Made by a program: the position numbers and the translations under genes. DNA of 38,898 bases from Clostridia bacterium (lineage in GTDB: Bacteria; Bacillota; Clostridia; Oscillospirales; CAG-272), in contig JAFQEJ010000047.1 in NCBI GenBank assembly GCA_017399105.1, positions 1 through 38,898 of the forward strand, read 5' to 3'. The notes beneath the pieces were generated by a model that was not told where the DNA came from, searched no databases, and worked only from the letters and a program-made list of their open reading frames with translations. This document shows, piece by piece, positions 25,037 through 34,454 of this stretch; within the stretch, counting starts at the first letter, position 1; every line of letters begins with the position of its first letter.

Positions 25037-26428
25037 TCAAAATATTTTCAGAGAATCAAAGAGCGCCTTGACCGGAGTAAAAAGAATTCCTTCGCTCAAA
25101 AGCTCTTCTTTAAACTGCCTGTCCAGCTTGGTAAAATTTCTCTCGGGCAGAACAATCTGCGTGAATCCCAGACGAACCGCTTCTTTAATGCGCTGGTCGA
25201 TATTTGAGACCGCACGCACCTCACCCGAGAGACCGACTTCACCGAAGGCAATGATATCATCGCTGATCGGCTTGTCCTTGATGCTCGAAATCAGTGCCAG
25301 TGCAGTCGCGAGATCCACTGCAGGTTCATCCAGTCTCAAGCCGCCGATGACATTGAGAAAGGTATCGTTATCCGAGAACCGCAGTCCCAACCGCTTTTCG
25401 AGCACCGCAAGCAGCAGGTACATGCGATTGTAATCGAGACCGCTTGATGTGCGTTTCGGAGAGGGAAGATAGGATTTTGTTGCCAATGCCTGAATCTCGG
25501 CAATGATCGGTCGGGAACCTTCCATTACACAGACCGCACAGTTGCCCGATACATTCTTCGGTCGTCCGGCAAGCAGCATCTCTGAGGGATTTTCCACTTC
25601 CGAAAGCCCGCGGTCTGTCATTTCAAAGACCCCAATCTCATTTGTGGAACCGTAGCGGTTCTTGATGGCACGGATAATACGGTAAATCTGCTGGCGCTCG
25701 CCCTCAAAATAGAGTACAGCATCCACCATGTGCTCCAGAACCTTGGGACCGGCAATGCCGCCTTCCTTATTCACATGCCCGACAATGATAACCGAAATGC
25801 CCTCATTTTTCGCCTTTGTAATCAGCCTCAACGCGCAGTCCTTGACCTGAGATACACTTCCGGGGGAAGAGGAAATCTGATCACTGTAGAAGGTCTGAAT
25901 CGAATCGACAATTACAATATCCGGTTTTACCCGATCGGTTTCCGAAATCACATGTTCAAAGTTTGTCTCGGTCAGTAAATAAAGATTATCACCGCCGGCA
26001 CCGAGGCGATCGGCGCGCAGCTTCAGCTGTCCCTTTGATTCCTCGCCGGATACATATAGCACGCGACGTTTTTCCCCCAGCGCAGAGGAAATCTGCATCA
26101 GCAGTGTCGATTTACCAATACCCGGCTCGCCCGACAGCAGTACCACCGATCCGTGTACAAGTCCGCCGCCGAGCACGCGATCAAGTTCACCCAGCCCGGT
26201 TTCCTCACGCATGTAATTGGGCAGCTCCAGCTCGCTGAATTTTACCGCCGTGTTGTCATAGCTTCCCAACGACAGCTTCGGTGATGATTTTGCGGCGGAA
26301 GCAGGCTGGGGGGAGATCACCTGCTCTTCCATTGTATTCCATGCGCCGCAGGAGGGACAGCGGCCCATCCATTTTGCCGACTGATAATCACACTCGGTGC
26401 ACACATATATGGTCTTAGATGCTTTCAT
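25037..26428 (-). CDS. radA: DNA repair protein RadA
   Basis: A RecA-like ATPase that promotes branch migration during homologous recombination. All parts are seen in its 463 residues: an N-terminal zinc finger (C10, C13, C24, C27), Walker A GEPGIGKST at 100-108, the RadA-specific KNRYG motif (family KNRFG) and a C-terminal Lon-protease-like domain with GEVGLSGEVR. The ATG lies 33 bp after the amidase gene with no strong ribosome-binding site. A two- or three-gene unit with the amidase and the membrane protein upstream is likely. Confidence 0.96.
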   Translation of the reverse strand: MKASKTIYVCTECDYQSAKWMGRCPSCGAWNTMEEQVISPQPASAAKSSPKLSLGSYDNTAVKFSELELPNYMREETGLGELDRVLGGGLVHGSVVLLSGEPGIGKSTLLMQISSALGEKRRVLYVSGEESKGQLKLRADRLGAGGDNLYLLTETNFEHVISETDRVKPDIVIVDSIQTFYSDQISSSPGSVSQVKDCALRLITKAKNEGISVIIVGHVNKEGGIAGPKVLEHMVDAVLYFEGERQQIYRIIRAIKNRYGSTNEIGVFEMTDRGLSEVENPSEMLLAGRPKNVSGNCAVCVMEGSRPIIAEIQALATKSYLPSPKRTSSGLDYNRMYLLLAVLEKRLGLRFSDNDTFLNVIGGLRLDEPAVDLATALALISSIKDKPISDDIIAFGEVGLSGEVRAVSNIDQRIKEAVRLGFTQIVLPERNFTKLDRQFKEELLSEGILFTPVKALFDSLKIF

Positions 26429-26461
26429 ATTATAACGTCCAATCTTAGTTTCTAAATCAGG

Positions 26462-27199
26462 TCAGGCGGCACTTTGAATTTGTTCCATTACCGCCGAATA
26501 AATCATCATTGCAAGCTCTTTACGATAATCTTCATCCGCAAGCTTTGCAGCTTCTGCCTCATTTGAGAGGAAACCGCATTCCACCATCACTGCCGGTGAT
26601 TGGATGCGATCGAGCAGATAAATTGAAGAGTCTGCTTTCTTTATTTTTCTCGTATTGTCAGGCTGTAAAAGCTCGGTTACACATGTTTGGATCGCTGACG
26701 CAATCCTTTGACTTGCCTCGTGGTTCGGTGAATAATAAACCTGCAGTCCCGCATATTTTCCGTCGCTGAACTTGTTCATATGTATGCTGATAAAGCAGGC
26801 ATTTTCATTTGAGCGCGCAACCTCCAGCCGATTGCGCAGATCCTGCGTTTTTAACGTTCCTTTAACATAATCTGTGTAAAGCAGCCTGTCATCACTGCGC
26901 GTCATTATCACACGAACGCCGCTGCTCTCAAACAAATTCCGCAGTATCTCGCAGATTGCCAGATTGCACTCCTTTTCAATCAGGCCGTTTACACCCACAG
27001 CACCGCCATCCTCCCCACCGTGTCCCGCATCGAGAATCACACATAGGGGAGAGGCTTCGATTTCATCTCCCACCGCCGGTGTTTCTCCTGTGCACTCGGA
27101 CAATAGATGCGAAAAGAAGATGAGCAGCAGTGCGAAAAATGCAAGAAATATTGAGAAGATAATAAAATAGAGTGTTTGCTTGAGACCGGATTTAACCAT
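26462..27199 (-). CDS. N-acetylmuramoyl-L-alanine amidase (CwlD-like, Amidase_3)
   Basis: A 245-residue, single-membrane-segment amidase (hydrophobic 8-31). The Amidase_3 zinc site is complete: ILDAGHGGEDGGA with the first histidine, a glutamate in LIEKECN, ISIHMN with the second histidine, and MVECGFLSN with the catalytic glutamate. It cuts the bond between MurNAc and L-alanine in peptidoglycan. Length and layout match CwlD, which starts muramic-lactam formation in the spore cortex, but vegetative homologues look similar. The open frame begins at a GTG at 27208; ATG 27199 has GGTGA at good spacing and is preferred. Confidence 0.85.
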   Translation of the reverse strand: MVKSGLKQTLYFIIFSIFLAFFALLLIFFSHLLSECTGETPAVGDEIEASPLCVILDAGHGGEDGGAVGVNGLIEKECNLAICEILRNLFESSGVRVIMTRSDDRLLYTDYVKGTLKTQDLRNRLEVARSNENACFISIHMNKFSDGKYAGLQVYYSPNHEASQRIASAIQTCVTELLQPDNTRKIKKADSSIYLLDRIQSPAVMVECGFLSNEAEAAKLADEDYRKELAMMIYSAVMEQIQSAA

Positions 27200-27265
27200 A
27201 AAAATCACCCGCAGATCGAAAAAATGTTTATCTGGCTCATTTTATGCGCGCTGCGGGAGAAATAT

Positions 27266-27823
27266 TTACTTTTTGGCTTTTGTATTGATGCCAAGGAAGG
27301 AAGTAACCTTGAAATCATGCAGACCGGCCCAGTATGCAAGACCGCAGACTGCGATGGCGGGAAGGGGGATGAGCAGGAAGATGATCGGATTGTAAGGAGA
27401 AAAGAGCACGATCACGCCCAGATACATTGCTTCAAGGAAGCGGGCTGCCGCGTTGATGATCTGGTTGATCTTAAATGCGATCGACGACATATCACCTTCT
27501 GCAATAAACAGCTTGGTTACGCAGAGGATAATACCCATCAGAATGTTGATCAAATTAGCGCACAGAGCAATCAGTAAACCGGTGAAGGGCTTTTTTGTTG
27601 CTCGTCCCGAATCGATGCGAATTTTTTCCTTTGCTCCCACTTCCCAAGTCATGGTGTAAAGGAGAAAAAGATAGAAGCATATGGAGAAAATGCTGGTTAC
27701 AAGCAGCAAAGTTTCATTGGTGCTGGTAGCAAATGCAAGCACCAGTCCGAAAAAAGTCAGTCCGATCTGATTGATGATCATTTTGACGATGGTGTAGGAA
27801 TGTTCCTTGATAAAATTGATCAT
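27266..27823 (-). CDS. Hypothetical integral membrane protein
   Basis: I do not recognise this protein. From ATG 27823 it has 185 residues and about four to five hydrophobic segments, with a conserved-looking cytosolic loop GAKEKIRIDSGRATKKP between the second and third. The frame is open to 27901, but the 27823 ATG is preceded by AGAGG (12 bases) and starts just before the first amphipathic helix. It is first in a leftward unit with the amidase and radA, and its promoter overlaps that of the divergent recombinase gene. Confidence 0.65.
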   Translation of the reverse strand: MINFIKEHSYTIVKMIINQIGLTFFGLVLAFATSTNETLLLVTSIFSICFYLFLLYTMTWEVGAKEKIRIDSGRATKKPFTGLLIALCANLINILMGIILCVTKLFIAEGDMSSIAFKINQIINAAARFLEAMYLGVIVLFSPYNPIIFLLIPLPAIAVCGLAYWAGLHDFKVTSFLGINTKAKK

Positions 27824-27857
27824 AAAAAATAAATACCTCTTGAATTTCACGGGAGAT

Positions 27858-27886
27858 TTGACAATTCGCCCATGTGGATGTATAAT
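27858..27886 (+). promoter_or_regulatory. Full-consensus promoter for the Xer-type recombinase
   Basis: TTGACA (27858-27863), a 17-bp spacer and TATAAT (27881-27886): all twelve consensus bases. The 90 bp between it and the gene include an AT-rich leader. The facing minus-strand promoter lies one base downstream of its -10. Confidence 0.85.
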
Positions 27887-27887
27887 A

Positions 27888-27916
27888 ATTTTATAGAACA
27901 AATATTAACTTTACAA
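27888..27916 (-). promoter_or_regulatory. Promoter for the membrane protein-amidase-radA unit
   Basis: Minus strand: TTGTAA (27916-27911), a 17-bp spacer and TAAAAT (27893-27888). Its -10 is next to the -10 of the plus-strand promoter, so both cannot be occupied by polymerase at the same time. Confidence 0.5.
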
Positions 27917-27975
27917 GCATTATTCCGATTTGATTTAAAAATTTACATTTCTGCAACCTTTAAAGGGAGGATGAC

Positions 27976-28974
27976 ATGGAAAATCATCAGGTTCCCGAAA
28001 TCATCGAGCAATTCGGCAATTATCAGATCGCCGTTAAAAACCGCTCGGTGCGAACCGTCTATCAATACCGTCAGGATCTTACCATCTTTCTCCGATACCT
28101 CAAGCTTCGCCGCGCCGGAATCGATCCGGCAGATGCAGAGCTGACCGAAGAGATCGATATCTCAGACATTCCCCGTCAGACCATACTAAGTGTCACCCGT
28201 GAGGATATCCTCGCATTTATCGTCTATACTGCGAACAGCAGAGGTAATAAAGCCGACTCCCGCGCAAGAAAGCTGTCCTGCCTGCGCACCTTCTATAAAT
28301 ACTGCTACGATCGCGGCTATATCGAAAATAATCCCGCCAAGGAAATCGACTCCCCCCAGGTCAAGCCGGCACTGCCAAAGTTCCTTACCCTCGAAGAAAG
28401 TCTGGCACTCCTTGAAGCGGTGCGTAATGACAGCGAATCCAAGAGCCGTGAGCGTGATTATGCTATCCTCACCCTCTTTCTCAACTGCGGTATGCGTCTC
28501 TCAGAGCTTGATGGAATCAATCTGAGCGACCTTGACCCCGATCTGCGTTCGCTTCGTGTTCTCGGAAAGGGAAGTAAGGAGCGCGTCGTCTATCTGAATC
28601 CTGCCTGCCGCGACGCTCTTACTGTCTATTTGAAGGTGCGTGCCAATATTCCCGATATCAAGGATAAGAACGCCCTCTTCATCAGTCGTCTGCGCCGCCG
28701 TATGAGCATTCAGATGATCCAGAAGATGGTTGAGAAATATCTGAAAGCCGCCGGACTCGAGCATAAGCACTATTCCACACATAAGCTCCGCCATACTGCC
28801 GCGACACTCATGTACCGTACCGGACAGGTGGATATTCGCACGCTGAAGGATATCCTTGGCCATGAGCAGCTCAATACTACCCAAATCTACACCCATGTCA
28901 GCAATGAGCAGATGGAAGAAGCCATGAACCTTAATCCGCTTGCCGACATCAAGCAGAAAAAGAAAGAAGAATAA
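27976..28974 (+). CDS. Xer-type tyrosine recombinase
   Basis: A 332-residue site-specific recombinase with an N-terminal SAM-like core-binding domain (about 1-130) and a catalytic domain. The active-site set is complete: arginine in GMRLSELDG, lysine in GKGSKERVV, HKLRH, histidine in LGHEQ and the nucleophilic tyrosine in TQIYTHV. The size fits XerC/XerD, the chromosome-dimer resolvases acting at dif. It is a little longer than the usual 295-310 residues, partly because of an insert around 45-70. GGGAGG precedes the ATG. Gene context (radA-cwlD on one side) is chromosomal, not phage-like, so a housekeeping role is favoured. Confidence 0.85.
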   Translation: MENHQVPEIIEQFGNYQIAVKNRSVRTVYQYRQDLTIFLRYLKLRRAGIDPADAELTEEIDISDIPRQTILSVTREDILAFIVYTANSRGNKADSRARKLSCLRTFYKYCYDRGYIENNPAKEIDSPQVKPALPKFLTLEESLALLEAVRNDSESKSRERDYAILTLFLNCGMRLSELDGINLSDLDPDLRSLRVLGKGSKERVVYLNPACRDALTVYLKVRANIPDIKDKNALFISRLRRRMSIQMIQKMVEKYLKAAGLEHKHYSTHKLRHTAATLMYRTGQVDIRTLKDILGHEQLNTTQIYTHVSNEQMEEAMNLNPLADIKQKKKEE

Positions 28975-29061
28975 ATACGGGAACTTTTTCCCGAAAATGC
29001 AGTCAAATACAGCAAAAGCACTCTTAACCAAACATCTCCATCGAAAGAAAGGGTAAATGCT

Positions 29062-31254
29062 ATGAAAAAGACAATGAAATCTCTTGTTGCCGCAGCGCTC
29101 GCTGTTGTGACAGCACTGCCCTCAGCCGCCGCTGTTGCGATTGCAGTCTCCGAGGAGCCGATTGCTGCTTCTCCCGCTGTTGAAGTTAAGGTAGATGATA
29201 TCACCACAGAAGAGCTGACTGCCGCAATCCTCCGCTATAAGGAGGTATTCGGTGAGATCGATCGGTTTGAGGAATTCTACCACTCCTACGGAACTTATCA
29301 AAAACTGAAAATGCTGTATCTTGATTGGCAGGCAGATAATGAGAGTGTCAGTGCATCGATCACCGAGACCGGTCTTATTACCAGCTATACTTACAACAGA
29401 ACAAAAACTGCATCCGGAATGATCATCCCCGAAATCAGCAAAAATGAAGCACTGACTACCGCTCTCGGTTGGGTGGCGAAGATTAATCCCGAATACTTGT
29501 CATATGTCAGTGACCGCTTTGCAAGTGTTACCTACAGTCGTGGAATAGGTCGCTATAATATCACTCTGTATGCAAACATCAACGGCAGAAAAATTGCCGA
29601 TTCTTTCATCACGCTGCGTATCTCCTCAGACGGAACTCTGCTCAGCTATAACTGCTCGACCATGCCCTATAATACAAAACCTGCAATGGATAACGGACTT
29701 CGTCTCATTGACGAGGGGACCGCTGCCAAAAAGCTTGCAGAGGCGCTCCCATTCAAGCTGGTCTACCGCAGCTTCTATGATTACAACAGCGAGCTCAGAC
29801 ACTCTGAAGCAAAGGTAAAGCTGGTTTATGTCCCCAATGAAGAATACGGAAGTACTGTGATCAATGCGATTACAGGCGATACACTCAAGCTTGTCTACCC
29901 CGAGAGGGATGTCATGTATGGCAACGGCATGTATGAAGACGGTGCTGTAACCGAAGAGACAGTGGCTGAGGCTCCTGCTGCTTCTGATAGACTTACCGAA
30001 GCCGAGCTTGGTGCTGTTGAAATCCAGGAAAGCTTCAAAACAACCACAGAACTGAAAGAAATGCTTCTCAAGCTGGCAGTTTTTGATTTCGATGCCGGAT
30101 ATGAGCTTGCAAGCTCCAATGTAACAAAATCTTACGATTCCTATACCGGTGAGGAGAGCTATGTTCGTACCTCTGTCTGGAAAAAGAATGCCGCCGATGG
30201 AAACGGAATCCTTCGTGCCACCCTTACCTGCGATGCCGAAACCGGTGAGATTATCAGCTTCTACCGCAGTAATTACAGTCTTTATGACTACAGCCAGTGG
30301 AAATATTCACCCGATGCACTTGCGGAAAAAGCCGCTTCGGTATTTGCGAAAATCTCACCCTACAGCGGTGAATACAAACCCGGCAGCTATGATTACTCTG
30401 ATGTAACCTACCGTACTGCATTCTCGCTCCAGTTCAGCCGTTATTATCAGGAGATCCCCGTAGAAGCCGATAATGCCGGCTTGACGCTTGATCCCAACAC
30501 CGGACTTGTTCTTCGTTATAATATCAACCACATTGACGCACCGCTTCAGTCTTCATCGGATGCTATGACAGCTTCAGCTGCGGCAGATATGTATTACAGC
30601 AAGCTCGGACTTGAGCCTTACTACATCGTGGCAGGCAAGCTTACCGACAGCGAGCTGACCTATGTGGCAAATAATATTGATTCCACCGAAAAGCTTGTAG
30701 TCCCCGTTTACAATATAGAGTATTACTGCTTTGTCGATGCAATCACCGGTCAGATTGTGGATTATTCCTACGAGGAATATACCAAGCCCGAGAATGCCTA
30801 TTTTGACCGCAATTCCTTCGCTGAGGATGCAGGACATCGGTATGAGAGTTCCATCAAGTTGCTCTATAACATGAGTTATATCGATGGTGCATCAACCTTC
30901 CGTCCCGATGATTCAATTACCGAGGAAGAATTCATCGATCTTGCAAACAATGTTCTCGGCTATTATGAGCTTGGCGAGAACACCGCATCGACCATCACCA
31001 AGGCGAACGCTGCAAAAATTATCATAACCGCACTCGGCCACAGTGAGATTGCTTCATTGAAGGGCATCTATAAGCTCCCCTTCGAAGATAGCGGCAGTAT
31101 CGCTGAGGAAGATGTGGGCTATCTCGCTATTGCCTGTGCGCTCGGTCTGTTTGAGCGTATCGGTGACAGCTTTGATCCTTCGGCGACACTCACAAGAGGC
31201 GAAGCGGCGGCAATCATGGAGGCTTATATCCTCCAGCAATCCAGCCAAAATTAA
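29062..31254 (+). CDS. Secreted YcdB/YcdC-type protein with SLH-like C-terminus
   Basis: A 730-residue exported protein: a signal peptide with an alanine-rich core (1-27), two long repeats that resemble YcdB/YcdC or PepSY-like propeptide modules (for example SKNEALTTALGWVAKINPEY and SPDALAEKAASVFAKISPY), then a region with two SLH-like units (YIDGASTFRPDDSITEEEF and DSFDPSATLTRGEAAAI) that would hold it to the cell wall. No protease active site is visible. PepSY-like modules often inhibit or fold proteases, but the function here is unknown. AAAGGG precedes the ATG; a strong terminator follows. Confidence 0.72.
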   Translation: MKKTMKSLVAAALAVVTALPSAAAVAIAVSEEPIAASPAVEVKVDDITTEELTAAILRYKEVFGEIDRFEEFYHSYGTYQKLKMLYLDWQADNESVSASITETGLITSYTYNRTKTASGMIIPEISKNEALTTALGWVAKINPEYLSYVSDRFASVTYSRGIGRYNITLYANINGRKIADSFITLRISSDGTLLSYNCSTMPYNTKPAMDNGLRLIDEGTAAKKLAEALPFKLVYRSFYDYNSELRHSEAKVKLVYVPNEEYGSTVINAITGDTLKLVYPERDVMYGNGMYEDGAVTEETVAEAPAASDRLTEAELGAVEIQESFKTTTELKEMLLKLAVFDFDAGYELASSNVTKSYDSYTGEESYVRTSVWKKNAADGNGILRATLTCDAETGEIISFYRSNYSLYDYSQWKYSPDALAEKAASVFAKISPYSGEYKPGSYDYSDVTYRTAFSLQFSRYYQEIPVEADNAGLTLDPNTGLVLRYNINHIDAPLQSSSDAMTASAAADMYYSKLGLEPYYIVAGKLTDSELTYVANNIDSTEKLVVPVYNIEYYCFVDAITGQIVDYSYEEYTKPENAYFDRNSFAEDAGHRYESSIKLLYNMSYIDGASTFRPDDSITEEEFIDLANNVLGYYELGENTASTITKANAAKIIITALGHSEIASLKGIYKLPFEDSGSIAEEDVGYLAIACALGLFERIGDSFDPSATLTRGEAAAIMEAYILQQSSQN

Positions 31255-31265
31255 ATTAGCTTAAC

Positions 31266-31298
31266 AAAAAATACGGCTTTTGCCGTATTTTTTTATTT
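31266..31298 (+). terminator. Bidirectional-looking intrinsic terminator
   Basis: AAAAATACGGC (31267-31277) pairs with GCCGTATTTTT (31282-31292) around a TTTT loop, followed by more T. It ends the secreted-protein transcript just before the asparagine synthetase operon. Confidence 0.85.
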
Positions 31299-31324
31299 TA
31301 GCTGTTTATTTATTTCCAACTTTA

Positions 31325-31333
31325 TGATATAAT
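31325..31333 (+). promoter_or_regulatory. Extended -10 promoter of the D-Asx operon
   Basis: TGATATAAT at 31325-31333 is an extended -10 box located about 40 bases before the asparagine synthetase start. The -35 area (TTTATT) is poor, which extended -10 promoters tolerate. Confidence 0.55.
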
Positions 31334-31371
31334 AATTTGTATTCCATATGGATTCAGGATTGGAGAAAGTT

Positions 31372-33207
31372 ATGTGCGGTTTTGTCGGTTTTACCGGTAA
31401 GCTTGAAAATAAAAAAGAGATACTCAACAAAATGATGGGACGTATTGTCCATCGCGGTCCCGATATGGCGGGAGATTATACAGATGAGAATGTCGCCCTC
31501 GGATTTCGCCGTCTCAGCATCATCGATCTGAGTGAAGCCGGGTGCCAGCCAATGACCAACGAGGACGAAAGCATGGTCATTACCTTCAACGGTGAGATAT
31601 ATAACTTCATGGCACTTCGTGATGAACTGATGGCAAAAGGACATATCTTCAAAACAAAGTGCGATACCGAGGTTATTATCCACGGCTACGAAGAATACGG
31701 CGATGAGATTGTCGGAAAGCTGCGCGGCATGTTTGCCTTTGTCATTCATGACAAGAAGAATCACCGTCTCTTCGGTGCCCGTGATTATTTCGGAATCAAG
31801 CCCTTTTATTATACCAAGCTCTCGGACGGGAATATCGCCTTTGGCTCCGAGATTAAATCCTTTCTCGATCACCCTAAATTTATCAAGGCAGTCAATGAAA
31901 GGGCATTGCTCCCCTATCTTACCTTCCAGTATTCGTCCATGGAAGAAACATTTTTTGACGGAGTGTACAGGCTTCCTCCTGCTCACACCTTTACTTATGA
32001 AAAGGGAAGTGTTACCATAGCACGCTACTGGGATGTCAATTTCAGTGAACAGCCGATCACGATGGAAGCGTGTGCAGATGAAATCGACAGTATTGTCAAT
32101 GAGTCGGTTGCCGCACACCGTATCAGCGATGTCAAGGTAGGCTCTTTCCTCTCAGGAGGTGTCGATTCCAGCTATATCACCGCCTGCCTTATGCCCGATA
32201 AAACCTTTTCGGTTGGCTTTGATTACAATAAATTTAATGAAACCGATTATGCGAAAGAACTGTCCGACAAGCTTGGAATCACAAACTATAAAAAACTCAT
32301 CACAGCCGATGAATGCTTCGATGCCTTCGCCGATATCCAGTATCACATGGACGAGCCGCAGTCGAATCCTTCTTCGGTGCCCCTATGGTTCCTTGCAAAG
32401 CTTGCGCGCGAGCAGGTGACCGTTGTCCTTTCGGGGGAAGGGGCAGATGAGATATATGCAGGCTACGAGGATTACGATGTCTCATCGCGTGACGCTAAAT
32501 ATCGCAGGCTTCCCGGATGCATCCGTATTGCCGCAGCTGCTATAGCGAGAAAACTCCCCTATTTCAAAGGACACGATTTCATTATCAAAAATTCCGGCAG
32601 ACCCGAGGATTATTTCATCGGTCAGGCGAAGGTATTTCCTCATAATGAAGCGAAATCCATCCTCAAGCCTCTTTATACCGATGCACCCTCTCCCCGCGAA
32701 ATCACAGCTCCCATCTATGCCCGCGTCAAGGATAAAACCGAGCTCGAAAAAAAGCAATACCTCGACCTTAACCTCTGGCTGCCCGGAGATATTCTTCTGA
32801 AAGCCGACAAGATGTCGATGGCGCATTCTCTCGAGCTCCGCGTCCCTTTCCTCGACCGTGTCGTTATGGAGCATGCCGCAAAAATCCCATCAAAGCTGAA
32901 AATCAACGGTATTGACACCAAATATGTATTCCGCCGTGCAGCAAACAAAACGCTCCCGGACGAGTGGGCAGACCGAAAGAAGATGGGCTTTCCGGTGCCA
33001 ATCCGATTCTGGCTGAGAGAAGAGAAGTATTACAACATCGTCAAGGCTACATTTACCTCCGATTACGCAGAGCTCTTCTTCGATACAAAAGCGCTCATGA
33101 AGCTTCTTGAAGATCATAAAGCCGAAAAAGCCAACAACCAACGTAAAATCTGGACAGTATTTACCTTCCTTGTCTGGTACAAACGTTTCTTTATAGACGA
33201 AAAGTAA
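31372..33207 (+). CDS. Glutamine-dependent asparagine synthetase (AsnB/AsnH type)
   Basis: A 611-residue amidotransferase. Starting at ATG 31372 puts Cys2 (MCGF) as the N-terminal nucleophile of the class II glutaminase; the frame is open to 31348, but only this start is functional, and GGAG is six bases upstream. The glutaminase half has HRGPD and FNGEIYN. The synthetase half has the PP-loop SGGVDSS near 260 and SGEGADEIYAGY. It converts an aspartate carboxylate to an amide with ATP and glutamine. Its operon partners suggest the target is D-aspartate in the peptidoglycan cross-bridge, as for Lactococcus lactis AsnH, rather than free L-aspartate. That assignment rests on context, and ordinary asparagine synthesis remains possible. 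Confidence 0.88.
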   Translation: MCGFVGFTGKLENKKEILNKMMGRIVHRGPDMAGDYTDENVALGFRRLSIIDLSEAGCQPMTNEDESMVITFNGEIYNFMALRDELMAKGHIFKTKCDTEVIIHGYEEYGDEIVGKLRGMFAFVIHDKKNHRLFGARDYFGIKPFYYTKLSDGNIAFGSEIKSFLDHPKFIKAVNERALLPYLTFQYSSMEETFFDGVYRLPPAHTFTYEKGSVTIARYWDVNFSEQPITMEACADEIDSIVNESVAAHRISDVKVGSFLSGGVDSSYITACLMPDKTFSVGFDYNKFNETDYAKELSDKLGITNYKKLITADECFDAFADIQYHMDEPQSNPSSVPLWFLAKLAREQVTVVLSGEGADEIYAGYEDYDVSSRDAKYRRLPGCIRIAAAAIARKLPYFKGHDFIIKNSGRPEDYFIGQAKVFPHNEAKSILKPLYTDAPSPREITAPIYARVKDKTELEKKQYLDLNLWLPGDILLKADKMSMAHSLELRVPFLDRVVMEHAAKIPSKLKINGIDTKYVFRRAANKTLPDEWADRKKMGFPVPIRFWLREEKYYNIVKATFTSDYAELFFDTKALMKLLEDHKAEKANNQRKIWTVFTFLVWYKRFFIDEK

Positions 33208-33219
33208 AGGATAATCAAA

Positions 33220-34452
33220 ATGTCAAACATTCAGCCTGTGCTCCTCGGAGCCGATCTAAACTGCTATCATGTCGCCCGTGCCTTCCACGAAGCATACGGT
33301 GTCCGCTCCAAAGCCTTCGGCAGATATCCCATTGGTGTGACCCAATATACCCGCATCATCGACTTCACTACAGTTCCCGACATGGACAATCCCTCTGTCA
33401 TGATCGATACATTGCGCAAATACGCAGATGAAAATAAGGATAAAAAGCTGATCCTTCTCGGGTGCACCGATGATTATGTATCGCTCATCAGCCGAAATCG
33501 CGAATTTCTTGAGAATTCCTATGTGATCCCCTACATTTCACCCGATCTGATGGATCGTATCACTCTTAAGGAAAAATTCTACGAACTCTGCGATGAAATG
33601 GGCATCGATCACCCCCTGACCTATATCTTTAGAAAGGAAACGCCCCTCGATCATCTTGCTCCCGAAATTCTCGGTTTTGACTATCCCATCATTATTAAGC
33701 CTTCCTCCAGTACACTCTACTGGAAATATCCCTTTGACGGCATGAAAAAGGTATACTCTGCCGATACCCGCGAGGAAGCAGCGAAGATCATCACCGAGAT
33801 ATATGCCTCCGGCTATCCGGACAGCATCATTTTGCAGGATCGCATTCCGGGCGATGATTCCTTCATGTATGTGCTTACCTCCTATTCGGACAGAGAGGGC
33901 AGGGTTCGTATGATGTGCCTGGGACATGTATTGCTTGAAGAGCATACCCCGAAGGGACAGGGAAATCACGCTGCTATTATCACCGAATACAACGAAGAGC
34001 TTATGCTTCGCTTCAAAGCTCTGCTGGAAAAGCTGCATTTTATCGGTTATTCCAACTTCGATATCAAGTATGACCCCCGAGACGGAAAATACAAAGCCTT
34101 TGAAATTAATGTGCGCCTCGGCAGAAGCAATTACTATGTCACCGCTTCCGGAAATAACGCAGCTCGCTTTATTGTAGATGAATACATCGAAGATAATCTT
34201 CCTGAAGGCTGTTTGATGAACAAGAAGGAAGTGTACTGGCGGTATATTCCCGATAAAATTGTGTATAAATATAGTAGCGACGCTCTGAAAGCCAAGGTGA
34301 AATCGCTTCTGAAATCGGGCGATGCCTACTCTTCCATGCGCTATAAGCCCGACCTGTGCGGTAATCTGAAACGTCGCCTTTTTATCATGATTCATGAGCA
34401 TAACCATATCAAAAAGTTCAAAACCTATTATCATCCCGAAACTCTTAAATAA
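33220..34452 (+). CDS. ATP-grasp ligase, probable D-aspartate ligase (Aslfm/AslA-like)
   Basis: A 410-residue ATP-grasp enzyme. The N-terminal LLGADLNCYHVARAFHEAYG resembles, from memory, the opening of D-aspartate ligases of Enterococcus faecium (Aslfm) and Lactococcus (AslA). The ATP-grasp core is visible: IIIKPSSS for nucleotide binding and FEINVRLGRSNYY with the metal-binding glutamate and asparagine. Such enzymes activate the beta-carboxylate of D-aspartate and attach it to the lysine side chain of the peptidoglycan precursor. AAAGGA lies upstream, 12 bp after the asparagine synthetase stop. The racemase follows two bases on. Alternative: another carboxylate-amine ligase of the same fold. 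Confidence 0.75.
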   Translation: MSNIQPVLLGADLNCYHVARAFHEAYGVRSKAFGRYPIGVTQYTRIIDFTTVPDMDNPSVMIDTLRKYADENKDKKLILLGCTDDYVSLISRNREFLENSYVIPYISPDLMDRITLKEKFYELCDEMGIDHPLTYIFRKETPLDHLAPEILGFDYPIIIKPSSSTLYWKYPFDGMKKVYSADTREEAAKIITEIYASGYPDSIILQDRIPGDDSFMYVLTSYSDREGRVRMMCLGHVLLEEHTPKGQGNHAAIITEYNEELMLRFKALLEKLHFIGYSNFDIKYDPRDGKYKAFEINVRLGRSNYYVTASGNNAARFIVDEYIEDNLPEGCLMNKKEVYWRYIPDKIVYKYSSDALKAKVKSLLKSGDAYSSMRYKPDLCGNLKRRLFIMIHEHNHIKKFKTYYHPETLK

Positions 34453-34454
34453 CA

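Noticed and set aside
28978..28996. Short CGGGAA/TTCCCG hairpin after the Xer gene
   Set aside because: Followed by A-rich sequence on the plus strand; it cannot work as a rightward intrinsic terminator.
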